From positions 124,001 through 188,000 of the forward strand of contig NW_021167094.1 of assembly GCF_003711515.1 (NCBI RefSeq): a stretch of DNA of 64,000 nt. Reading direction: 5' to 3'. This DNA comes from Sodiomyces alkalinus F11 (taxonomy: Eukaryota; Ascomycota; Sordariomycetes; Glomerellales; Plectosphaerellaceae). The notes under the pieces were generated by a model. The model saw only the letters and a program-made list of their open reading frames with translations, did no database searches and had not been told where the DNA came from. The position numbers and the translations under genes were made by a program. Shown piece after piece: positions 44,810 through 54,191 of this stretch (the first letter of the stretch is position 1; each line of letters begins with the position of its first letter).

Positions 44810-47800
44810 ATATATTCTTCGGGAGGTATATCGATAACGCCTTAGTCGGTCTAAACCTTCGGATACTTCTCGACGATTTTATTAAACCGGCGTATAAACC
44901 GGTCGTTATAGCGGTAGATCGTTACTCCCTCTTTAGTAGTCTCTGTGGGGGCGTTTAGACTTTTAGCGATACCTAGCTTATTTTCGGGAGTAATATACCC
45001 ACGGAAGATATCCCCTTCGGCCTTATTAGGCGGTTCTTCCTCTATACGCTTAAGTAGGATATCTCGCGCGTTATCGCGGTCGGTATATTAATAACTATCT
45101 ACCTCGAATAGCTTTATATAACCTAGCTTAGTGCCTTTAGCGATAACTAATAGCCGGTTATCGGTGTTAAAGATAGGTATTATAGACTAGTTATTAAGGA
45201 TATAATTCGGAGAGCCCTTTATATCCGGGAAAAACTCTATAGAATTAAGGTTAACGTCGGGCTTATTAATTAGTATAAATCTATACGTTCGTGGCGGGAT
45301 AACTAAATATTTAGTAGCCTTAAGTTTCCGCTAGATTAGAGAATATTTAGCGAATACCCTTACGGGAACTATTAGGTCCTAGTAGGCGCTAATACGAATA
45401 GCTTCCTACGTATTAAGGATATCTAGCCTATTAGGATAGTTAAACTCCTATCCTAGAAGAAGACCGGTGTTAAGCTTAGGCACGATTTAAGCCCCGATAT
45501 ATAGACGGCTAATCTTCTTCTTATTACCTACTATGCCTTAAACGAATACGGTAAAGGTAGCCTATCCTAGGGTTTTTATTAATCCTATACCTTATAACAC
45601 AGCGCGCTTAGTAGGATTAATATACTTATTAGGAAATCGACTAAGGAGCTAGTAGCTTACTATATAGCGGGAGGCTCCTAAGTCGATATAAATATCGAAC
45701 GGTATACTTATAGGGGAACTATAGGCTTACATTTAGGCGTACGTATACCGTAAGGATTATTAGAAGGGTCCCCGATTTCCTATATAGTACCGTTAATTAG
45801 CGGTAAGTCCTATCCGCTCTACTCCTTTAGTCGGTACGGCTAGTAATAAGTCTTCTTATATCGAATAGTCTCTAGATTTAATCTTATAGGTTAATAGTAT
45901 TTACTATACTCTTAATATATTTAGTAAAGATCGGTATACTTAGGTGTAAATCCGGGTCTGTTAGCGACCTAGTATAGTTAGTTACTATATTCGCTACCGG
46001 CGCTATTATTATCCTCGGAGTCTATAAAACCCTTAGAGTTCCCCTTAGTATAGTAGTACTCGGGTTCTATATTAGCTTTATCTCCGGACACGGGCTTAGC
46101 GGCGGCTTTTTCAGCGGAGGCGTTAACCTAGTCTTAAGAATAGTCACCGCGATAATCTTTATATCAGCGATTAGATTACTTATTAGCGTTATTAGTTAGG
46201 AGTTATTAACCCTTATTATTAGTGTAACGGTTAGTATTCGGCGTAGGCAGCGCGCGATTCTTATTTTAGCGGCGGAGCTAGCTAGGATTAAGGGAGCGGC
46301 GGTTAGGCTATAGTATTTAGCGGCGCTCGGGCGTTAAGCGCCTATTATAGTACTACGGCGCGGGTTACTAAACTATTATAGTACTACGGCGCGGGTTACT
46401 AAACTATTATAATAGGGGGCGGAGCGCTATATTTTCCGCGGTCTGGTTTAGGGAGGCTATATCGGCTAATATAATACTTTTAAACTCCTTAGGTATAGTT
46501 CCGGTACTATCCTAGTATTAGGTTTATTAAGGAATTTAGAAAGTTAGCTAACTCTACCTTAGGACCTAGTCGGACCACGGTCGCGGCTAGGTTAGCGTTA
46601 AGCTTATCCTAAATAATAGATAGGAGTTTTCCCTAAAGTTTATCGGTAGCCTTCGCGAGTCGGGCTACCCTATTAGCGAATACGCGGATATTACGGCGGT
46701 TTATAATATCTTTTAGGGTATATTTCTCCCTATATAATCGGTACTTAGCTTCTTTACACGGGAGCCAGAATCGGCTCTTTAAACTATCCTTTTAATTCTT
46801 TAGGGTAGTATTTTTATTATACTATTCGCGGAGTCCGGGGTCTATAGTTATTAGCCACTTATAGGCTTTACCTAATAGGTAGCGGGAGATACCGCGGGTA
46901 AGGGCTTCGCTATACCCGGGGCTTATCCCGGTATACTACTCTATAGCGTCCATAAAACGGAATATATTAAGGAAAACTAGCTTAATAGTTTCTATACGGA
47001 TATTCTAGGTAATAGTAAAGTATTCCGGCAGGTTAAAGTATCCGAGGTTATCGGCCTTAAAGTGAACCTAGGGTTATTATAACTACGATCCGCGCTAAAG
47101 TTCGCCGATAATAGCTAGTAAGTCCGACTAGCATATATATATCTAGTCTCTACCCGTAGGGGGCGGCTAAGTAGGCGTTAGAGGAGGGGGAGGTATTTTA
47201 TCTAGTAGTCCGGTGCTTTAGTAGACGCTCTAACGGCTAAGTCCGGGCGCGCCTATACTAGATACCGTGCCTTCGGAGTTAACCGGATAATCGGCTGAAA
47301 AGGCGCGGCTAGGGGTATCGGATATTTAGTATTCTATAGCGATCGAATAGTAGGTAATAGTCTTAGCGGGAGATATATAGGATACGGGCGATTAGTATAA
47401 GGAGGATTTATTTAGGGAGTATATTAATTCCTCCTCCTTAATTATAGGTTCTTTATCCTTTATCTTTATAGTAGAACGGATCGGGAGTATAGTAGGTTTT
47501 ATTATAGTGAATAACGGTTCCCCTAGCTCTCCTATAATCTTAAGATAACGTAGACTACCTAGCTCTTATATCCTAGGCCCTATCGTAGTAAACTAGGTAA
47601 AGCTAGGCCTAGCGGAGCTCTTTACAATACGGCTAAGTTTAATTAGGTTAGCCTTAAACCTAGATTAAGAAGTAGGACTAGCGGTGAATAGTCGGATAGG
47701 CTGCTTCCCCTTAAAGTCGCGGAGTTCTCCTATTATCGCTAGGATCTCCCTACAAGTAGGTTCTCTATTAAGCTATTTTTCGAACGCGTCCACGATATCG

Positions 47801-48200
47801 TCCGGTATTTAGATCTATTTCTTTAGGTAGGATACGTCGGATACGGACTCCGATCACGAAATTCTTCCTCTTAAGATTAGGCCGTTTACGCCGGCGGTTC
47901 CCGGAGCGTGTATAGCCCTCCTAGCTATATTAAGTAGAGCTATATCTTCGGCCGTAAGGAGATTAGCGATAAGCTCCGGGTAATTATCTAAAAACTTAAT
48001 AAGGTTTTTCGCGCTTTTAACGTTTCGCGGATAAAGGGAATTATTAAGGAGGTTTACGTCGGTTATAATAGCGGAGCTTAGGTTCTATATTAGGTTTTTA
48101 TTAGCGAGGTCGGTATAGTTACCAGGCCTATATACGAGTAGTAGATTATAGTCCTTATATACTCTACGCCTTAGTCTAGTAAAGGACAGGCGTTTTCGCC
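44810..48200 (-). pseudogene. Chromovirus gag and protease
   Basis: Minus-strand 5' half of the older gypsy polyprotein. Near 45,700-45,600 the pattern IPFDIYIDLGASRYIVSYQL resembles a retropepsin active site with D(S/T)GA changed to DLGA. Further right the frame is poorly preserved; no clear CCHC knuckle was recognised. A 31-bp perfect tandem duplication lies at 46343-46404. Confidence 0.6.
46343..46404 (+). repeat. 31-bp tandem duplication
   Basis: Two perfect copies of a unit containing TAGTACTACGGCGCGGG, with the first bases of a third. It lies in the chromovirus gag region. Being perfect amid RIP-damaged DNA, it probably arose after most of the damage or is too short to be detected by RIP. 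Confidence 0.9.
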
Positions 48201-48224
48201 TAGCGCGCTAGCGGTTATAATAGT

Positions 48225-48475
48225 TTTATCGGTATACTATATACCTATTTAGTTTTAGTACATATCATTCGCGACGGCGACTACTAGTATACTACGTGCT
48301 TCTTTAGTTTTAGTATATATAGTTTGCGCTATTAAGAGCGGCTACGCCTAGCACGCTAACGTTTATTTAGTAAACTATATACCAATTTAGTCTTAGTATA
48401 CGTAGTTTATAACCGCTAGTATACTATATACCTATTTAGCCTTAGCACACGTAGTTCGCGCCGGGCGGCAGTACG
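48225..48475 (+). repeat. Degenerate tandem repeats in chromovirus leader
   Basis: Four imperfect repeats of about 55-75 bp sharing CTATTTAG.TTTAGTA..T.TAGTTCGCG-like cores (for example TATACTATATACCTATTTAG at two places). They lie between the 5' LTR and gag on the minus strand, in the untranslated leader where packaging signals usually lie. Confidence 0.6.
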
Positions 48476-48511
48476 CGAACCTTACCCGAAAGCTTAGTTA
48501 CTACTATTTAA

Positions 48512-48867
48512 TATACCTAACCGGTATATCCCCTGGCTAGCTAGTACTATAGGACCTATAAGCCAGGCTTTTCTTAAGGGGTAACCTTTACTGTAAAATA
48601 TAAGGTGTAATAAAGATATCTTCTCTAAACTAAAGGGGAACCGCGCCGAGGATATATCCCTCGGCCGGTTCGGCCTAACTATAATCCGTATTACCGATCC
48701 TACGCTATACGTACGGATAGTCCAGGTGCTATTCGTTCTCTATCTATACGAATAGTGCTAAAGCTATACGTTCCCTATCCAAGCAAATAGTTCCCGCGCT
48801 ATCCGTTCTATAGTAGGGCGGATAATGCCAGCGCTATTCCTACAGGGCTAGGTAATAGGGCGTATCA
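48512..48867 (-). repeat. Chromovirus LTR, right (5') copy
   Basis: Partner of 31574-31929, with fewer T/A changes than the left copy in several places (TATCA against TATTA at the inner end). Its outer neighbour is another gypsy element, not the copia sequence seen outside the left LTR. Confidence 0.8.
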
Positions 48868-50610
48868 CGGTAGCTTCCGAGAAGCTATTTAGTAGTCGAT
48901 TCGTCTTATCGACTAACGGTAATTAGAGTCTTTAGGTAAACTGTTTACTTATAGCGGTATAGTAGTTATAACTAGTATCAATAAGGGCGAGGATACGCCG
49001 TTTATTCACTTTAGCTACTATAAGTGCCGGGTTACTACTAGCACGTACTCTAAACGCCTCTTACTCCCGCCGTATCGCGGCTATCGGCTTTAACGCCCGT
49101 TTTCGCGTTAGAGTTATTCTTTTTCCGAGCCGTCCTCGCTAATCGACTTATCCCCGCTCTTATCGTGATCCTTCGCGCGGTTCTCCTTAACCTTCCGGAC
49201 CGTGTCTTAGTTTTCTTTTAGCTTTTTATAGTTCCGCGCGATATACCCCTTCTGATTACAGTTATAGTATATCCGAGTCTTTTACTTCGCCTTTCCGTCG
49301 CTAACACGGTTTACTCCGCCTATCTTTATATCGCCGTCGGTATCTATCTTCGCGGTTACGTAGTCTTAAGCTTATTTATCGTAGTTCCGTTCGAATTAAT
49401 AACCTTTAATTTTCCTAGCGATCTTTTACACGCTATTAACCTATATAGTATAGTGGTTAATAGGAATTCGGGCAGAGATAAGCTTATCCCTAAGTCGCGA
49501 GGTGATCGCTCCTTCGAGGAACGAGATCTATACGGTAGCTTTCTATTTAGTACCGCCTATAAGGGCGATCTATCTTTCAAAACGGGGCAGGAAGACGGTA
49601 AACGATTTATTAGTTTATTAGCGAATCGTGCGTAAGGCTTAGGTAGCCTGCGATTATTCCGTGGGATTAAAGTAGGTATAATCGAGGTATGCTATAAAGT
49701 CGTTAGGGCCTATAAGCTTACCCAGCCTATCGCTTTTATAGAAGGCTAATACGACCTATTATACTTTAGGCCCTAGGTAATTATAGATCGTGTACTAAGC
49801 TTATATATTATTCCAGAATAGGTCGCTATCGATTATAAGCTTCTACCGTATCGTGTAGGCCTACGCGCCGTAGTATACTCGCTTCTCCGAGAACTTCGCC
49901 GGGCTATTAATAGTCTTACGGGGTACCGCCGTTAAGGTCGGGGCGACTATTATTATTAGCGGCTATAGCGCTAGCGATAGAACCGGTAATAGGGTAGACT
50001 TTACTAGTATAAGAATTATTAGGGTCTACGAGGGAGCCGGAATATTTAAGTTAGGCGGTATAGGGTTCTACGGAGTAGACGATCCTAGGAGCCGGGCTAT
50101 AAGCTATTCGACTAACTAGCGTTATCGCTAGTTAGCTTCTTCTCTCGCGCGTTATCGGTCTATAAACTAGCGTATTTCCGAGTAATATTCTTATATCGGA
50201 GCGAGCCTCGAGTTAATATCGGTATATTATTTATAGAGAGAGCCTAGCCTTATGTTTAGGGCTCGGTTATTTTCTTCGAACCGTTAGTTCGTCCACTCTA
50301 TAACCTATTTAATTCTAATAGGTTACTAGGCAGTAGTGTTAGGACCCTAATCTATCGCTAGTATAGCGCGTGGGTATCGCTGAGTTCTAGATATATAAAC
50401 GACTAGTTATAAGTCGTGGCACTAAGTAAGGTCGTAATAATAGATTATCTAAAACTAAGGAGGGAAAAGGGAAAAAGGAGAAAAATCTGCGGCATTAGAC
50501 TAGCTATAAGGTAATGATGATTTAGCGATATAGGTCCGTTAACTAAGCGCGTAGTCAGGAAGATCCGGAGTATAGCCGGATCCTCTGTATTGGGGTTAAC
50601 CCGTAATACA
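48868..50610 (-). mobile_element. Truncated Ty3/gypsy element (5' part only)
   Basis: A third gypsy family on the minus strand. It has a retropepsin remnant (KRRILALIDTSYN near 49,000-48,965, Gly of DTG changed to Ser), a gag CCHC knuckle near 49,275-49,215 (YYNCNQKGYIARNYKKLKEN), further gag to about 49,900, and a candidate 5' LTR at 50337-50610. Everything downstream of protease is absent because the chromovirus LTR begins there. No left LTR was found. Copia integrase sequence resumes directly at 50,611. Confidence 0.65.
50337..50610 (-). repeat. Candidate LTR of the truncated gypsy element
   Basis: Begins TGTTAGGACCC and ends CGTAATACA on the + strand, a TG...CA unit of 274 bp with no coding trace, directly between gypsy gag sequence and copia integrase sequence. 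No partner copy exists in the window, so the ends are inferred. Confidence 0.45.
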
Positions 50611-53600
50611 CAGAACGCTAACGCCGAACGGTATAGGGGTATTATCTTCGCTATCGCGAGGGTATTAGTGGATACCTTAGGCTTCTAATAGGATTTATAG
50701 CCAGAGATTATTATAGCAGCCACGTACCTATATAACCGGATTCCACGCAGGAATCTAGGTTAGTAAACCCCCGAGGGAGCGTTAAACGCGTGGCTATAAA
50801 AGGAGGGTATCGTTAACTTTATAACCACTAATCCCTTAATCACGTACCTAAAGAGGTATAGTTATAAGGCGTACGCGTTAACTGCTAACTATCTGCGAGG
50901 AAGGCATAAGAACGAAAAGCTCGCGCTAAGGGCATATATCGGTTATTTAATCGGTTATAAGGGCACTAATATTTTTCGGATTTAGGTGCTAAAATTAGGG
51001 AGGATCCTGCGTATAAGGGACGTCGTGTTCGACGAGTCAGTCCTTTATAAAAACAGGGGAGAGGAGTCTAATATGCCTTTAGAGCTATATAAAGAGCTTA
51101 ATCTGCCGTTAGATTAAGGGCGAATCCACGATCCTTTTAGCGTTATAACCGATATCGTCGATTTCGGTATACCTATAGTAACGTAGCAGAACTCTATAAT
51201 AGAGGCTTTAGAAGAGGGAAGGAGGCGTTAATAATAACCTTAATCGTCGAGATCTAAGGGGATAATAGCCGGTGGTAGTAGTAAAGGATCGAAAACCACT
51301 ACTAACATAAAAACCACCGAAAACGCCTCTAAAAACTAATAGGTTACTAACTAAGAGATATCACGTGGAACGGCTACTACGGCTGCGGCAGGCATAGTGC
51401 CTGCCGTTATTCCTGCCGTTAGTTCTTCCTCTTTAACTGCTATTTTACTACCCTCTTTAATAAGGGCATTAATTTTACCCTCTTTAATAACCTCTTCTTC
51501 CTCTTTAAGGCCTATTTATACGCCCTTTTCGCCACCTCCTAACGATCCTGTAATTAAACGTAGCGATTAAGAGGAATCTGACGATACTAGCGGATCTTCC
51601 TCTACCTTAGAAGAGGCTATAGGCGAGGCTACTAACGATACCGTCGAAATAGGATTATTATCACCTAACTAATCCGTTATTAAAGAGGCTATAGCTACTA
51701 CCGCTACTCCTTAAATAACTAATCTATAAGCAGTAACCCTATCTTTAGCAGCTAAGTTTAATCCTACTACTACTACTACTATTCAGGCCTCATAACTAAC
51801 CTCTTATTCGCCTGCTTTAGCTTTAACGCCTACCCCTATAGGGCGGCCTGCTCGTAATCGCCGACCTCCTTCTAGATACGACGATTACGTCTCCTACTTC
51901 ACCTTCGAGAAGCCGAAAAAGCCGCTATTACGCCGCGAGATACCTAAGGAACCGTTAAATTAGTCTTAGATACTTAAGAGCCCTTATAAGCTGTAGTGGC
52001 TTAGGGTAGCCGTATAAGAGGTGGATACACTTAGGTTAATAGGCACCTTTAAAGTAGCAGAGCTGCCCCAGGGTAGGTAACGTGTCTTAGACCTTAAATA
52101 GGTCTTTAAGTATAAGGTTAACCCGTCGGGGTACGTTAGTAAGTTTAAGACGAGGTTATATATACGAGGCAATTAATAGCCTAAAAACTACCTTAACGCC
52201 TACGCTTCTACCCTCGCCGGCAGGACCTTTAGGTTATTAATAGCTATTACTGCCTATTTTAACCTGGAGACACGTTAGCTTAATACCGTTAACGCCTTTA
52301 CTAACGCTACCCTTAACGAGGAGATCTATGTTAAGGATCTGCCCGGCTAGCCGCTGCTTTAAGTAGTAAAACGTATAAAGAGCGACGAGGACCTTAAGAC
52401 TATTTTAAAGCTATCGCGACCACCTTTACACGGTATATAACGCCTGCGTAGGGCATTATATAGTCTTCGGTGTTCCCCTAAGCTATAGTATAAATAGCTC
52501 TCTTCCGTTTTAGGTAAGTGCGACCTAAAGTAACTAACTAAAGACGATTACGTCTTTAAAAGTAAGGAACTAATCGTCTTCTTCTACGTGGACGATACTA
52601 TTCTAATCTATAGGAAGGAATATTAATCTGCTGCTAATTCTCTTATATAACGGATACAGCAGCACTTTTAAGTAAGGGACCTAGGCCTACTTAAGTGGTT
52701 CCTGGGGATTAGAGTGGTTCGAGATCGCTAATAACGTCGGCTATAGCTTTCCCTCGAGAACTATATCACCGAAAAGATTAAGGCTTTAGGGATAGATTTC
52801 CCCTTTAGTGGGAATAGGGTTAAAAGCCCTCTTCCTTTTCCTGACGTTTTAGAACTATCTACTACCGACTAATAAGCCTCTACAGAGTTAATCCACCTAT
52901 ATCTACGGAAGGTCGGTTCTATTAATTACGCGGCCTATTAGACCCGGCCTAATGTATCTAAAGCTACTTCGAGGCTTACCGAATTGAATATTAACCCGTT
53001 AAAATAGTATCACGATGCCGTAGACAGGTATTTAAAGTACCTCGCCTCCACTAAGTCCCTATGCCTTTACTTTAGACCACGTAATAACCACCTATAGTAC
53101 GCACTTTACTATACTTCTAATGTAGCCTTTAGGGATAACTATAAGACGCGGTATAGCTCCTAGGGCTATACTATACTATTATTCGGGGGTCCTATAAACT
53201 AGAAGGTAAATAAGTAAACGAGCGTCGTAACCTCTAGTACTAAAGCCGAGCTTATAGCACTTTCTGCTACTACTAGGCAGTATATCGCGATAAGGCGTTT
53301 AATTAAGGACCTGACCTTAACCTTTAAGGAGGAACTACTAATAATATACTACGATAACGACTAAACGAGGATCCAATTAGAGGCTCTACGCCTTTAGGTT
53401 ATATCTAGATTAAAGTATCCAGATATCCACGCCCTTTAGATCCGATAGGTCGTTTAATAGAAGAAGGTCCTAATCGCCTAGATCTCGACCTAAGAGATAG
53501 TTAGCGATAGGCTAACTAAAGTATTTCCCCCGTAGAAATATAAGGCGTTTATATATCTGTTAGAGATAGAGGTCTAAAGCCAGGGGGCTTAAGGCAATTT
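50611..53600 (+). pseudogene. Copia pol 3' part: integrase C-terminus, RT, RNase H
   Basis: Plus-strand remains in copia order. Integrase C-terminus: NAERYRGIIFAIARVLVDT, PEIIIAATYLYNRIPRR, then GYKGTNIFRI and RDVVFDESVLY (about 50,620-51,050). Low-complexity linker about 51,240-51,900. RT: IVFFYVDDTILIYRKEY with YVDD intact at 52585-52596, LKWFLGIRVVRDR near 52,690-52,730, LSLENYITEKI near 52,750-52,785. RNase H: GYTILLFGGP, SSTKAELIALS near 53,165-53,270. Stops are frequent. Confidence 0.85.
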
Positions 53601-53876
53601 ATAAGAGGCGCGGTACTAAGTTTATAATCTATAGCCTAGATTAACCGTTATTTTAGTACCCTTCAGATTATTATTTAGGTGCCCGTTCTTAACGTTTTAA
53701 CGTTGTTATAGGGTTAATTTAACCACCTGTTTTTACACGTTTTTAACGTTTTTAGGTATAAAAAGAGCGCACTTTTTAATAAGCCGTTTAATCGTTGGAT
53801 TTATATCTAGGCCTCTATTTTACCCTAGATTTACGGCTTTAATTAAGCAGAATAGTCAGGATTAATCCTGCAGTTC

Positions 53877-53886
53877 TGGGGGGGTA
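53877..53886 (+). other. Copia polypurine tract
   Basis: CTGGGGGGGTA directly before the 3' LTR, the expected position of the plus-strand primer. Confidence 0.7.
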
Positions 53887-54078
53887 TATTAGATGCCTAT
53901 AGCCACCTTATCGGGGTGTGACTTACGCCATTTCTGTAGACGGATAGGGTACTTCCGACCGATGTATCCACATCAATTTCCCCTCCTTTTACTTCATAGT
54001 TAGACATTTCCGCAGAGTATCTTTTACTCTTCTTCAATGCACACACATCTTTTGCGTACCTTATTTTGTGTGCTGACA
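53887..54078 (+). repeat. Copia 3' LTR (192 bp)
   Basis: Begins TATTAGATGCC (RIP-changed TGTTAG) and ends GTGCTGACA. After the first 20 or so bases it is essentially undamaged: it keeps CACATCAATTT, GCACACACATC and TGTGTGCTGACA where the left LTR has T or A. Confidence 0.92.
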
Positions 54079-54083
54079 TACCA
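54079..54083. repeat. Copia target-site duplication, right copy
   Basis: TACCA, identical to 29463-29467. Confidence 0.85.
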
Positions 54084-54191
54084 AGTACGGATACCTACAG
54101 CTAGGTAGGTACTTAACTCCGTCCCAATAGCCGAGCCACCACGGTCCACGCACCGCCAGCGCGCACCGCAATTCGGCTCAATCCCAACACC

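Larger units (their letters stand above)
31574..48867 (-). mobile_element. Chromodomain Ty3/gypsy element (chromovirus)
   Basis: Minus-strand gypsy element with paired 356-bp LTRs. Removing the 7.2-kb insertion leaves about 10.1 kb. Reading leftward: leader with tandem repeats, gag region, protease (DLGAS near 45,690-45,670), then, beyond the inserted element, reverse transcriptase (KVAFIGFRNSLAYT and FINDIIVAF near 37,180-37,080), RNase H, integrase, GDFVFIKLG-type integrase tail (about 35,040-34,990), chromodomain (about 34,760-34,670), an unidentified ORF, a G-rich polypurine tract (GCCCGGGGTA on the minus strand, beside 31,930) and the 3' LTR. RIP damage is heavy. No matching target duplication was found, and its two flanks belong to different elements. 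Confidence 0.8.
29468..54078 (+). mobile_element. Ty1/copia LTR retrotransposon with nested insertions
   Basis: Outermost element of the island, 24.6 kb between its outer LTR edges because other retroelements lie inside it. Evidence: a 194/192-bp LTR pair beginning TG and ending CA (or RIP-changed TA), a TACCA target duplication, a primer-binding site after the left LTR, a G7 polypurine tract before the right LTR, and plus-strand gag-pol remains in copia order. The 5' part (29,662-31,573) carries gag and the region up to GAG-pre-integrase. The 3' part (50,611-53,886) carries the integrase C-terminus, reverse transcriptase and RNase H. The integrase zinc and DDE core between them are missing. 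Stop codons are frequent throughout, mostly of the TAG/TAA kind expected from C-to-T change in CpA. Confidence 0.9.

Noticed and set aside
48225..48475. CRISPR-like array
   Set aside because: Repeats are long, degenerate and in a eukaryotic retroelement leader; no spacer pattern.
49453..49635. 60-codon open frame in the island
   Set aside because: Lies antisense to gypsy gag remains; an open stretch left by chance amid RIP stops.
29468..54078. Centromere or mitochondrial/viral insertion as cause of the AT-rich block
   Set aside because: LTR pairs, target duplications and gag-pol traces explain the block as RIP-damaged retrotransposons; CpG is retained while CpA is lost.
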